From a candidate division CSSED10-310 bacterium (GTDB lineage Bacteria > CSSED10-310), in NCBI GenBank assembly GCA_016931515.1, contig JAFGEQ010000003.1, positions 1-14,048 of the forward strand: a stretch of 14,048 bases of DNA, in the 5' to 3' direction. The notes below the pieces were generated by a model. The model was given only the letters and a program-made list of their open reading frames with translations, had not been told where the DNA came from and searched no databases. Below are positions 1 through 6,600 of this stretch, piece by piece; position 1 is the stretch's first letter; every line of letters begins with the position of its first letter. A program made the translations under genes and the position numbers.

Positions 1-87
1 ATCGCGATGGAAGAAGGACTCCGGTTTGCGATTCGTGAAGGCGGAAAGACCGTCGGCGCCGGTGTTGTAGCAAAAATTCTGGAGTAA
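1..87 (+). CDS. tuf: Elongation factor Tu, C-terminal end (partial)
   Basis: This is the last 28 codons of an EF-Tu gene, which is cut by the window edge. Frame 1 reads IAMEEGLRFAIREGGKTVGA followed by GVVAKILE and a TAA stop at 85-87. That is the conserved final beta strand region of EF-Tu domain III, including the RFAIREGG(K/R)TVGAGVV signature. EF-Tu is the cytoplasmic GTPase that delivers aminoacyl-tRNA to the ribosome. A tuf gene just upstream of rpmG/tRNA-Trp/secE matches the tufB position in many bacteria. A second tuf gene begins at the other end of the window. A short GC-rich palindrome (CCCG-GTTC-CGGG, 90-101) lies just after the stop and has no T-tract, so I do not call it a terminator. 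Confidence 0.95.
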   Translation: MAMEEGLRFAIREGGKTVGAGVVAKILE

Positions 88-122
88 AACCCGGTTCCGG
101 GAAAGGATTGTAAATTAAACAA

Positions 123-272
123 ATGAGAGATAATATTTTACTTGCGTGTGGTGAGTGTAAGAGGAGAAATTACACGACCACCCGGAATAAAAAGAAAACT
201 CCCGGCAAACTGGAAGTGAAGAAGTATTGTCCGTTTTGTCGGAGGCATACAGAGCATAAGCAGGTTAAGTGA
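123..272 (+). CDS. rpmG: 50S ribosomal protein L33 (zinc-binding, four-Cys form)
   Basis: A 49-residue protein of the 50S subunit that sits near the E site. It starts [20 protein letters not shown] and ends in [10 protein letters not shown]. Two CxxC pairs (C9/C12 and C36/C39) form the zinc ribbon of the C+ type of L33, as opposed to the Cys-free paralogue made by some bacteria under zinc limitation. The ATG at 123 is the first possible start, because an in-frame TAA lies at 111-113. The nearest purine-rich ribosome binding sequence (AAAGGA, 102-107) is about 15 bases upstream, a rather long spacing. The gene lies between tuf and tRNA-Trp, its usual place ahead of secE-nusG. Length and motif fit the family well. 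Confidence 0.95.
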   Translation: MRDNILLACGECKRRNYTTTRNKKKTPGKLEVKKYCPFCRRHTEHKQVK

Positions 273-299
273 TCTGCAGGAGAAAGAACAAGTTTGGTT

Positions 300-376
300 A
301 GGCCAGTAGCTCTAATTGGTAGAGCGCCGGACTCCAAATCCGGATGTTGGGGGTTCGAGTCCCTCCTGGCCTGCCA
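300..376 (+). tRNA. trnW: tRNA-Trp (anticodon CCA), 3' CCA encoded
   Basis: A full cloverleaf can be folded by hand. The acceptor stem pairs AGGCCAG (300-306) with CTGGCCT (366-372). The D stem pairs GCTC (309-312) with GAGC (322-325). The anticodon stem pairs CCGGA (327-331) with TCCGG (339-343), with loop CTCCAAA and anticodon CCA at 334-336. The T stem pairs 349-353 with 361-365 around loop TTCGAGT. The discriminator base is G373, as expected for bacterial tRNA-Trp, and the CCA end (374-376) is encoded. The tRNA lies inside the rpmG-secE interval, so it is probably cut from a polycistronic transcript. A run of five T follows the CCA (378-382), but no extra stem precedes it. Confidence 0.97.
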
Positions 377-413
377 CTTTTTATATTAAGAAACCGTTTT
401 CGAGGTAAAGAAG

Positions 414-755
414 ATGGCGAAACAAAAGGATGATCAAAAGAGAATGGCAACAAGCACTCCCAAGAAGGGAAACGGATCCAAACCGACGCAGAGAAAAAAA
501 CCGGGTTGGCTGGTTTTTTTGGATGAAGTGAATGTCGAAATGAAAAAAGTCACCTGGCCGTCCCGTAAGGAAATCATCGGTTCAACCGGTGCTCTGATCG
601 TTGCAACTCTGATGATCGGCGTGTTCCTGGGCCTGGTGGATTTCGTGCTCGCAAAAGGCGTTCAACCGGCCATGGCGGGCTATGCCGATGCATGGTCTTA
701 CATCACGCTAGTAATTTTTGCGAGCATCCTCGTTTGGGTCTATAAATCCAATTAA
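414..755 (+). CDS. secE: Preprotein translocase subunit SecE, with an extra C-terminal membrane segment
   Basis: SecE is the small clamp subunit of the SecYEG channel in the inner membrane. Residues 1-31 are a hydrophilic, Lys-rich N-terminal tail. Residues 32-56 are the conserved amphipathic cytoplasmic helix with the signature EVNVEMKKVTWPSRKEI. A hydrophobic segment at about 57-79 is the conserved core transmembrane helix. Most single-span SecE proteins end shortly after it. Here the chain continues through QPAMAGYADAWS into a second hydrophobic stretch (about 94-110) and ends in YKSN. The total of 113 residues is well above the roughly 60-70 of minimal SecE. The ATG at 414 has GAGGT (402-406) seven bases upstream. 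The gene sits in the standard place ahead of nusG. Identity is firm; the role of the extra segment is unknown. Confidence 0.93.
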   Translation: MAKQKDDQKRMATSTPKKGNGSKPTQRKKPGWLVFLDEVNVEMKKVTWPSRKEIIGSTGALIVATLMIGVFLGLVDFVLAKGVQPAMAGYADAWSYITLVIFASILVWVYKSN

Positions 756-802
756 TCAAACGGAGGCGATCGATCTAAACACATAGATACGAGGTGTCGG
801 TT

Positions 803-1336
803 ATGGCAATGCGCTGGTACGCAATTCATGTTTATTCAGGATTTGAGGAACGAGTTCGAAAGCATCTGGAAAAGCAAATCGAACAATCCGGATTCTCCGA
901 TCAGGTAGAAGAGATTCTGATTCCGATCGACAACGTTGTCGAAGTAAAAAATGGTAAAAGGCAGATTTATCAGAAAAACTTTTTCCCTGGTTATGTTCTG
1001 ATCCGCATGGAATTCAGTGAAGCCCTATGGTACCTGGTGAAAAATACTCCTAAGGTTACGGATTTTATCAGCTCCGGTAAAAAACCGGCCGCTCTGCCGG
1101 ATGAGGAAGTTCAACATATCGTCGATCAGATGAAGGCCGGCATAGAAAAACCCAAACCTCGGGTTCGATTCCAGAAGGGCGAACGAGTCAGAATTACGGA
1201 TGGGGCGTTTGCAAATTTTAATGGTGTTGTCGAAGAAGTGAATCAAGAGAAAAACCGGCTGAAAGTCATGGTCAGCATTTTTGGTCGAGCCACCGCTGTT
1301 GACGTGGAGTTTTCACAAGTCGAAAGCGCAAATTGA
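803..1336 (+). CDS. nusG: Transcription termination/antitermination factor NusG
   Basis: NusG binds RNA polymerase across the cleft, supports processivity, couples transcription to translation through S10 and assists Rho. With the start at 803 the protein has 177 residues. The NGN domain (about 1-115) opens MAMRWYAIHVYSGFEERV and contains FFPGYVLIRM at about 60-69. The KOW domain follows at about 124-175 (KGERVRITDGAFANFNGVV). A GTG at 794 is in frame, but it lies inside the likely ribosome binding sequence GAGGTG (791-796), which is spaced six bases from the ATG at 803, so 803 is preferred. A weak hairpin in the secE-nusG spacer (arms ATCTA 773-777 and TAGAT 784-788, with an outer TCG/CGA pairing) reaches the edge of this binding sequence and could modulate initiation. 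Confidence 0.97.
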   Translation: MAMRWYAIHVYSGFEERVRKHLEKQIEQSGFSDQVEEILIPIDNVVEVKNGKRQIYQKNFFPGYVLIRMEFSEALWYLVKNTPKVTDFISSGKKPAALPDEEVQHIVDQMKAGIEKPKPRVRFQKGERVRITDGAFANFNGVVEEVNQEKNRLKVMVSIFGRATAVDVEFSQVESAN

Positions 1337-1356
1337 AAACAGTGTTAAACAAAGAT

Positions 1357-1378
1357 GTACGGTCTTTTCAATCCGTAC
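1357..1378 (+). promoter_or_regulatory. Small hairpin in the nusG-rplK spacer
   Basis: GTACGG (1357-1362) pairs perfectly with CCGTAC (1373-1378) around a ten-base loop, and a U-G pair can extend it by one. It ends seven bases before the rplK Shine-Dalgarno sequence GGAGG (1386-1390). No T-tract follows, so it does not look like a terminator. It may be an RNA element in the rplK leader. In E. coli the L1 operator lies in the rplK leader, but this hairpin does not resemble the 23S L1 site as the one before rplA does. The function is unknown. Confidence 0.4.
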
Positions 1379-1396
1379 GGTGTTTGGAGGAAGACA

Positions 1397-1825
1397 ATGG
1401 CAAAAAAAATCACGGCTCAGGTTAAATTGCAGTGTCCGGCAGGTCACGCAACTCCGTCACCCCCGGTAGGTCCTGCTCTCGGACAGCACGGAGTCAACAT
1501 AATGGAATTCTGCAAGGCGTTTAACGCGCGAACGTCCAGTATGGATTCAGGGATGATTATCCCGGTTGTCATCACGATTTATGCGGATCGTTCTTTCACG
1601 TTCGTAACAAAAACACCCCCCGCCTCCGTTCTACTAAAACAGGCTGCGGGAATTGCAAAGGCTGCGGCGAATCCAAAAACCGATAAGGCCGGTTCTGTTA
1701 CGATGAAACAGGTCGAGGAAATTGCTTCACTGAAGATGCCGGATCTGAATGCGGTAGACATGGATGGAGCAAAAAAAATAATTTTAGGCACTGCGCGCAG
1801 TATGGGTATTGAAGTTACCGGTTGA
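1397..1825 (+). CDS. rplK: 50S ribosomal protein L11
   Basis: L11 binds the GTPase-associated region of 23S rRNA at the base of the L12 stalk and is needed for factor function and for RelA activation. The protein has 142 residues, the normal family length. The N-terminal domain carries [20 protein letters not shown] (about 20-39), including the proline-rich helix targeted by thiostrepton-class antibiotics. The C-terminal rRNA-binding domain carries [11 protein letters not shown] and ends [10 protein letters not shown]. The ATG at 1397 has GGAGG (1386-1390) six bases upstream. An in-frame ATG at 1355 would add 14 residues unlike any L11 and has no binding site, so it was not used. Position 13 is Cys (LQCPAG), where many homologues have Ile or Val. 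It is followed by rplA after a 73-base spacer. Confidence 0.97.
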   Translation: MAKKITAQVKLQCPAGHATPSPPVGPALGQHGVNIMEFCKAFNARTSSMDSGMIIPVVITIYADRSFTFVTKTPPASVLLKQAAGIAKAAANPKTDKAGSVTMKQVEEIASLKMPDLNAVDMDGAKKIILGTARSMGIEVTG

Positions 1826-1848
1826 AAGGTGTATTGTTGCGCGGTTTC

Positions 1849-1883
1849 AGTGGGAGTTCATAATCCCGAACGTTAGAACCACT
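1849..1883 (+). promoter_or_regulatory. Probable L1-binding autoregulatory RNA element upstream of rplA
   Basis: The rplK-rplA spacer folds into two stacked helices. The outer helix pairs AGTGG (1849-1853) with CCACT (1879-1883). The inner helix pairs GTTC (1856-1859) with GAAC (1868-1871). They are separated by GA on one side and GTTAGAA on the other. The primary sequence GTGGGAG opposite GAACCAC resembles the L1-binding site of 23S rRNA (helices 76-78), where GGUGGGAG faces GAAAUACCACC. mRNA mimics of that site are the known targets of L1 autoregulation. The element ends one base before the strong rplA Shine-Dalgarno sequence AGGAGGAGG (1885-1893), so bound L1 could block initiation. The fold was done by hand and the function is inferred. 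Confidence 0.72.
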
Positions 1884-1898
1884 CAGGAGGAGGATTAA

Positions 1899-2603
1899 AT
1901 GGCCAAGCACGGGAAAAAGTTCCGAGCAGTAAGTGAGAAAGCAAAAGGCAAGGAAACGTACGAATTAGCTGAAGCTTTTGCATTTCTGAAAGAAAATCAG
2001 ATATCGAAGTTTAATGAATCCATCGATATCGCAATGCGATTGGGAGTCAATCCCCGCCATGCGGATCAGATCGTGCGAGGCACGGTCAGTCTCCCGCATG
2101 GAACGGGGAAAACAAAACGGGTTATCGTTTTTGCTCAAGGCGAAAAAATCAAAGAGGCGGAAGAGGCTGGTGCTGATTTGGCCGGCGGCGACGATTTGAT
2201 TGAGAAAGTTCAGGGGGGCTGGCTTGAATTTGATGTTGCAATTGCCACTCCTGATTTCATGGGCAAGGTCGGACGATTAGGTCGCATATTGGGACCTCGA
2301 GGGCTGATGCCAAACCCCAAAACCGGAACCGTGACAATGGATGTTGCGGACGCCGTTAGAGATGTTAAGGGCGGCAAAATTGCTTTCAGGGTTGATAAGA
2401 GTGGTATAATTCATGCGTCCATCGGCAGGATCTCATTCTCGGTCGAACAACTCGTTGAAAACAGTATTGTACTGTTCGAGACCGTCAATAAACTGAAACC
2501 TGCGTCCGCAAAAGGAACCTACCTGTTGAATATATCGACATCATCGACAATGGGAGTTGGATTGAAGTTGGATATCCCGCATATTGTCGGTCTGCTTCGA
2601 TGA
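1899..2603 (+). CDS. rplA: 50S ribosomal protein L1
   Basis: L1 forms the mobile stalk by the E site that escorts deacylated tRNA out of the ribosome. It is also the classic translational repressor of its own operon. The 234-residue length is typical. The protein begins MAKHGKKFRAVSEK, has the internal GRLGRILGPRGLMPNPKTGT signature of the family (about residues 126-145) and the C-terminal SSTMG. The usual MGPG at that point reads MGVG here, and the chain runs on through LDIPHIVGLLR, a slightly extended end. The start at 1899 is fixed by AGGAGGAGG five to six bases upstream. A probable L1-binding RNA element directly precedes the gene. rplJ follows after only 27 bases. Confidence 0.97.
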   Translation: MAKHGKKFRAVSEKAKGKETYELAEAFAFLKENQISKFNESIDIAMRLGVNPRHADQIVRGTVSLPHGTGKTKRVIVFAQGEKIKEAEEAGADLAGGDDLIEKVQGGWLEFDVAIATPDFMGKVGRLGRILGPRGLMPNPKTGTVTMDVADAVRDVKGGKIAFRVDKSGIIHASIGRISFSVEQLVENSIVLFETVNKLKPASAKGTYLLNISTSSTMGVGLKLDIPHIVGLLR

Positions 2604-2630
2604 TGAGGAATGCGAAGAAAGGACTGAAAC

Positions 2631-3149
2631 GTGAAACGGACTGAAAAAGAAACAAAAGTTAATGAAATTCAGAATGTACTCCTGCAGGCCTCATCAGCAG
2701 TGTTTCTTGATTATCGAGGCTTGAACGTAGAACAAATAACAATTTTGAGAAACAAACTTCGCGAAGTCTCTGTCGACTTTCAGGTCGTAAAAAATACTCT
2801 GACAAAAAGAGCTTCGGATGGAACGAAATATTCTGGAATCGGCGAATTTCTGAAAGGACCGACAGCTGCAGCGATCAGTAAGGGCGATCCGGTTGCGGGT
2901 TTTAAAATTATTGACGAATTCACGAGAACTAATCCGAACTTGAAATTCAAAATCGCGGTTATCGATGGAAAAACGATCAATCAGCAGCAGATGATGACAC
3001 TGGCGGATCTTCCATCCCGTGAAGTTCTGCTCGGACGATTGCTCGGAACAATGCAGGCTCCGGTTGCTGCTCTGGTCAGGGTTCTCGCCGGCAATCTCAC
3101 CGGTTTGCTAAATGTATTGAATGGAATCAAGGAATCCAAAGCATCCTAA
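2631..3149 (+). CDS. rplJ: 50S ribosomal protein L10 (stalk base), GTG start
   Basis: L10 anchors the L12 dimers to the ribosome and binds 23S rRNA next to L11. The protein has 172 residues. The N-terminal globular domain opens MKRTEKETKVNEIQ and contains LDYRGLNVEQITILRNKLRE and VVKNTLTKRA. The C-terminal tail (FVRVLAG-like ALVRVLAGNLTG, then LLNVLNGIKESK) is the helix that carries the L12 dimers. GTG at 2631 is the start: an in-frame TGA lies at 2625-2627, and AAGAAAGGA (2615-2623) sits seven bases upstream. The gap to rplA is only 27 bases, so there is no room for the long L10-L12 binding leader found before rplJ in E. coli and many other bacteria. Confidence 0.96.
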   Translation: MKRTEKETKVNEIQNVLLQASSAVFLDYRGLNVEQITILRNKLREVSVDFQVVKNTLTKRASDGTKYSGIGEFLKGPTAAAISKGDPVAGFKIIDEFTRTNPNLKFKIAVIDGKTINQQQMMTLADLPSREVLLGRLLGTMQAPVAALVRVLAGNLTGLLNVLNGIKESKAS

Positions 3150-3204
3150 GCGGGTTCCGACTGTATATTGCAATTAACACTGCTTCGATATGGAGGAAAT
3201 AAAA

Positions 3205-3594
3205 ATGGCTGAAATTACAAAAGAACAATTCCTGGGTTTTGTTGACAATCTTACCGTTTTGGAACTCTCTGAACTCATTAAGGAAATGGAAGAACGCTAC
3301 GGTGTGTCAGCTGCCGCTCCGGTTGCAGTGGCCGCTGCCGCTCCATCTGCCGGAGGCGCTGCCGCAGCTGCTGCTGAGGAACAGACTGAGTTCACAGTGG
3401 AACTGATCGGGTTTGGAGACAAAAAGATCCAGGTCATTAAAGCTGTCCGTGAGATTACCGGCCTTGGTTTGAAAGAAGCTAAAGACCTGGTTGACAATTT
3501 GCCCAAGCCTGTAAAAGAAGGCGTGAGCAAGGCGGAGGCGGCAACAATCAAGGAAAAGCTTGAAGAGTCAGGCGCACAGGTTGAAATTAAATAA
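3205..3594 (+). CDS. rplL: 50S ribosomal protein L7/L12
   Basis: L12 is the multi-copy stalk protein that recruits and activates EF-Tu, EF-G, IF2 and release factors. The protein has 129 residues. An N-terminal dimerisation and L10-binding domain spans about 1-33. A flexible hinge at about 35-58 is made almost wholly of Ala, Pro, Val and Gly. The C-terminal factor-binding domain (about 60-129) carries [20 protein letters not shown]. The ATG at 3205 has GGAGG (3192-3196) eight bases upstream. An in-frame ATG at 3190 overlaps that binding sequence and would add an atypical MEEIK, so it was rejected. It is followed by a 98-base spacer with a strong hairpin before rpoB. Confidence 0.97.
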   Translation: MAEITKEQFLGFVDNLTVLELSELIKEMEERYGVSAAAPVAVAAAAPSAGGAAAAAAEEQTEFTVELIGFGDKKIQVIKAVREITGLGLKEAKDLVDNLPKPVKEGVSKAEAATIKEKLEESGAQVEIK

Positions 3595-3629
3595 AGATTA
3601 TTGTACACACAATCAACTGATGAATAACC

Positions 3630-3660
3630 AACCACCAGAGGCAAAAATCCTATGGTGGTT
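3630..3660 (+). promoter_or_regulatory. Strong hairpin in the rplL-rpoB spacer (attenuator or processing site)
   Basis: AACCACCA (3630-3637) pairs perfectly with TGGTGGTT (3653-3660). After one G-A mismatch, AGG (3639-3641) pairs with CCT (3649-3651), closing a seven-base loop CAAAAAT. That makes 11 pairs in all. A smaller hairpin (ATTGT 3600-3604 with ACAAT 3609-3613) lies just upstream. Only three T follow the 3' arm, so full intrinsic termination is not expected. In E. coli this same spacer holds a partial attenuator and an RNase III cleavage site that lower rpoBC expression relative to ribosomal proteins. A similar role here is an inference from position and structure. Confidence 0.6.
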
Positions 3661-3692
3661 TACCTGTCAATCCATACCAGGGTAGGGAACGA

Positions 3693-6600
3693 ATGACGGA
3701 AATTAAAGATGTCTCCCAATCTCTGAATACTCCCCGTATGCGTCGAGACTTTTCCAAGATCGGGTCTGCATTGCCTGTACCGAATCTGTTAGCAGTACAG
3801 CAAGACTCCTTCGAACGATTTCTTCAGATGGATACAATGCCCGACGACCGATCAAAAGATCGGGGTATCGAAGAGGTCTTTAATGATGTTTTTCCAATTG
3901 AAAACTTCAATAAGACCGCGTCACTGGAGTTCGTATCCTACGAAATCGGGTCGTGGGAATGCAGTTGCGGGAAGACTAAAGGGATGATGAACAGGTACCG
4001 CTGGCGTTGTAGCTGCGGTCACCTTGAAGGTGTTGGCGATCTGTTGAAAATGCGGGAAGATGGTCAGCATCCAGGAATCTGCGAGAAATGTGGAAAATCG
4101 CCTAAGTACATTGTGTGCGATCAATGCGAAAAACGCGTCTCTCTGAAAATGAAATATGATGTCAATGAGTGTCGACAACGCGGCATGACATTTTCTGCTC
4201 CTTTGAAAGTTATTGTCCGATTGGTCGTGTGGGACGAGGATTCCGAATCCGATATACGCTCAATTCGGGATATCAAGGAGCAGGAAGTTTATTTGGGTGA
4301 GATCCCCATTATGGCTGATGTTTCCCCGGATCTTCAGGGACGAATTCGTGTGGGCGACAAATCCACGTTTATCATTAATGGAACCGAACGGGTTGTCGTC
4401 AGTCAGATGCATCGATCACCGGGCGTCTTCTTCAAGCATGATAAAGGCCGACAACATGCCAGTGGCAAAATCCTTTATTCAGCCAGAATTATACCATATC
4501 GTGGCTCCTGGATTGAGTTCGAATTCGATATCAATGATTTCCTGTATGTCCGGATTGACCGAAAACGGAAAATTCTATCCACGATTCTGCTTAGGGCTCT
4601 CGGTTATACGTCCAATGAAGAAATCCTGAAATTGTTCTACACTCCTGAAATTTTTAGGAAAAATGGAGATGGTTACCTTCGCGAAGTCGATAAGCAAATG
4701 ATTGGTGAGCGTATTCCATGGGATATTCCGGATCCGACCGATGAAACGAAAATCCTTCTGAGGATGGACAAGAAGTTTACCAAGAAGACTGTACGTGACT
4801 TGAAAAAAGCGAATGTAACGCACCTTCAGTATTCTCTGCGGGATCTTATCGGCCGGTTTACAACAACCGATATCGTGGATTTAAGCACAGGTGAAATCAT
4901 CGTTGAATGTAATGAGGAACTGACGCATGATCACATTTCACGTTTGGAAAAAATCATGCCGGAAGAACTGGAGTTGGTGGCTGTCGAGACATCTTCGGTC
5001 GGTTCTTCCATACATGCCTCTCTTGAAAAGGACTCTACTGCGGATGACCTGATCGAAAGCCAGGATATTCAACGTCAGGCTCAGATCGAGATCTACCGGA
5101 AACTCCGGCCTGGAGATCCTTTGACGGCAGAAAGTGCATCAAACCTGTTTGAACGATTGTTTTTCAACTCCAAGTATTACGACCTGTCCGAAGTCGGACG
5201 GTTGAAAATGAATAAGAAGGTCGGAGTTGAAGTGCCAATGGACCAGCGGACACTGCTGCCTGAAGATATTGTCGGCGTCATCAAATACTTGCTCCGCTTA
5301 AAAAATGGCGAAGGTTCGATCGATGATATCGATCATATGGGTAACCGGCGGGTTAGAGCAGTGGGTGAATTGCTGCAGAATCAGTTTAGGATTGGACTGG
5401 TTCGGATGGAAAGAGCGATTCGGGAAAGAATGAGCATCCAGGATCTGACGGCTGTCATGCCGCATGATCTGATTAATGCAAAGCCGGTATCTGCTGCGTT
5501 AAACGAGTTTTTTGGTTCCAGCCAGTTAAGTCAGTTTATGGATCAGACGAACCCGTTGGCAGAATTGACTCATAAACGCCGCTTGTCCGCATTGGGTCCC
5601 GGCGGTTTGTCGAGAGAAAGGGCTGGATTCGAAGTCCGGGACGTTCATTCGACGCATTACGGACGAATCTGCCCGATCGAAACGCCTGAGGGTCCCAACG
5701 TCGGTCTGATTGTTTCCCTGTCAACCTATGCGCGAGTCACGTCCCATGGCTTCATTGAAACACCTTATCGACGAATCCAAGCCGGGCAGGCGACGAATGA
5801 GATAGAATTTCTCACCGCTCTCGACGAGGACCAGGAAATTCGTCATCTGGGAGGACGCCGGTACTACATCGCTCAGGCCAGTGTGCCGATGGATGAGGCT
5901 GGTAAGATCACGGGTGAACGGGTTAACTGCCGGTATGGCGGCGAACCGATGTTGACAACTGTCGACATGGTTGACTATATGGATATCAGTCCGCAACAAC
6001 TCGTGTCCGTTTCCACGGCTCTGATACCTTTCCTGGAACATGACGACGCCAACCGCGCTCTAATGGGCTCCAATATGCAACGCCAGGCAGTTCCTCTGCT
6101 TCGAACAGAATCACCCCTGGTTGGCACAGGGATGGAACATATCGCTGTCAGGGATTCGGGAATTGTGGTTCGTGCAAAACGGCAAGGTGTTGTTGAAGCA
6201 GTGAACGCAAACCGGATTATTATCCGGGCTGATGAAAATCTGGATCCCGATCTGGTCACTCCGGAATCACCCGTCGATATTTACACACTGATAAAATTCA
6301 GACGTTCCAATCAAAATACCTGCATCAATCAGGTTCCGATTGTCAAACGCGGTCAGAGAGTCATAACCGGTCAGATCATTGCTGATGGTCCTGCAACAGA
6401 CCATGGGGAACTGGCGCTTGGCAGAAATATACTTGTCGCCTTTATGCCCTGGCATGGTTATAACTTTGAAGATGCCATTCTGATCTCCGAAAAAGTTGTC
6501 AAGGAAGATTTCTACACTTCCATCCATATCGAGTCATTCGATATCGAAGCGCGTGACACCAAGTTGGGAACGGAAGAGATTACGCGTGATATCCCGAATG

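Noticed and set aside
794-802. GTG start for nusG giving three extra residues (MSV)
   Set aside because: The GTG is part of the GAGGTG ribosome binding sequence, which is spaced correctly for the ATG at 803.
1333-1361. TTGAAA with TGTACG 17 bases later as a promoter for rplK
   Set aside because: The -10 matches at only three of six positions and overlaps the hairpin.
1355-1396. Upstream ATG for rplK adding 14 residues
   Set aside because: The extra residues match no L11, no binding site precedes it, and it lies inside a hairpin arm. GGAGG fits the ATG at 1397.
2405-2410. Perfect TATAAT inside rplA as a promoter
   Set aside because: No recognisable -35 lies 16-18 bases upstream and the site is within a conserved coding region, so it is likely chance.
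3190-3204. Upstream ATG for rplL adding MEEIK
   Set aside because: It overlaps the GGAGG binding sequence of the ATG at 3205, and L12 proteins normally begin at the later Met.
3297-3644. Ala/Thr-rich open frame on the - strand opposite rplL
   Set aside because: Its composition comes from the Ala-rich L12 hinge read in reverse, and it resembles no known protein.
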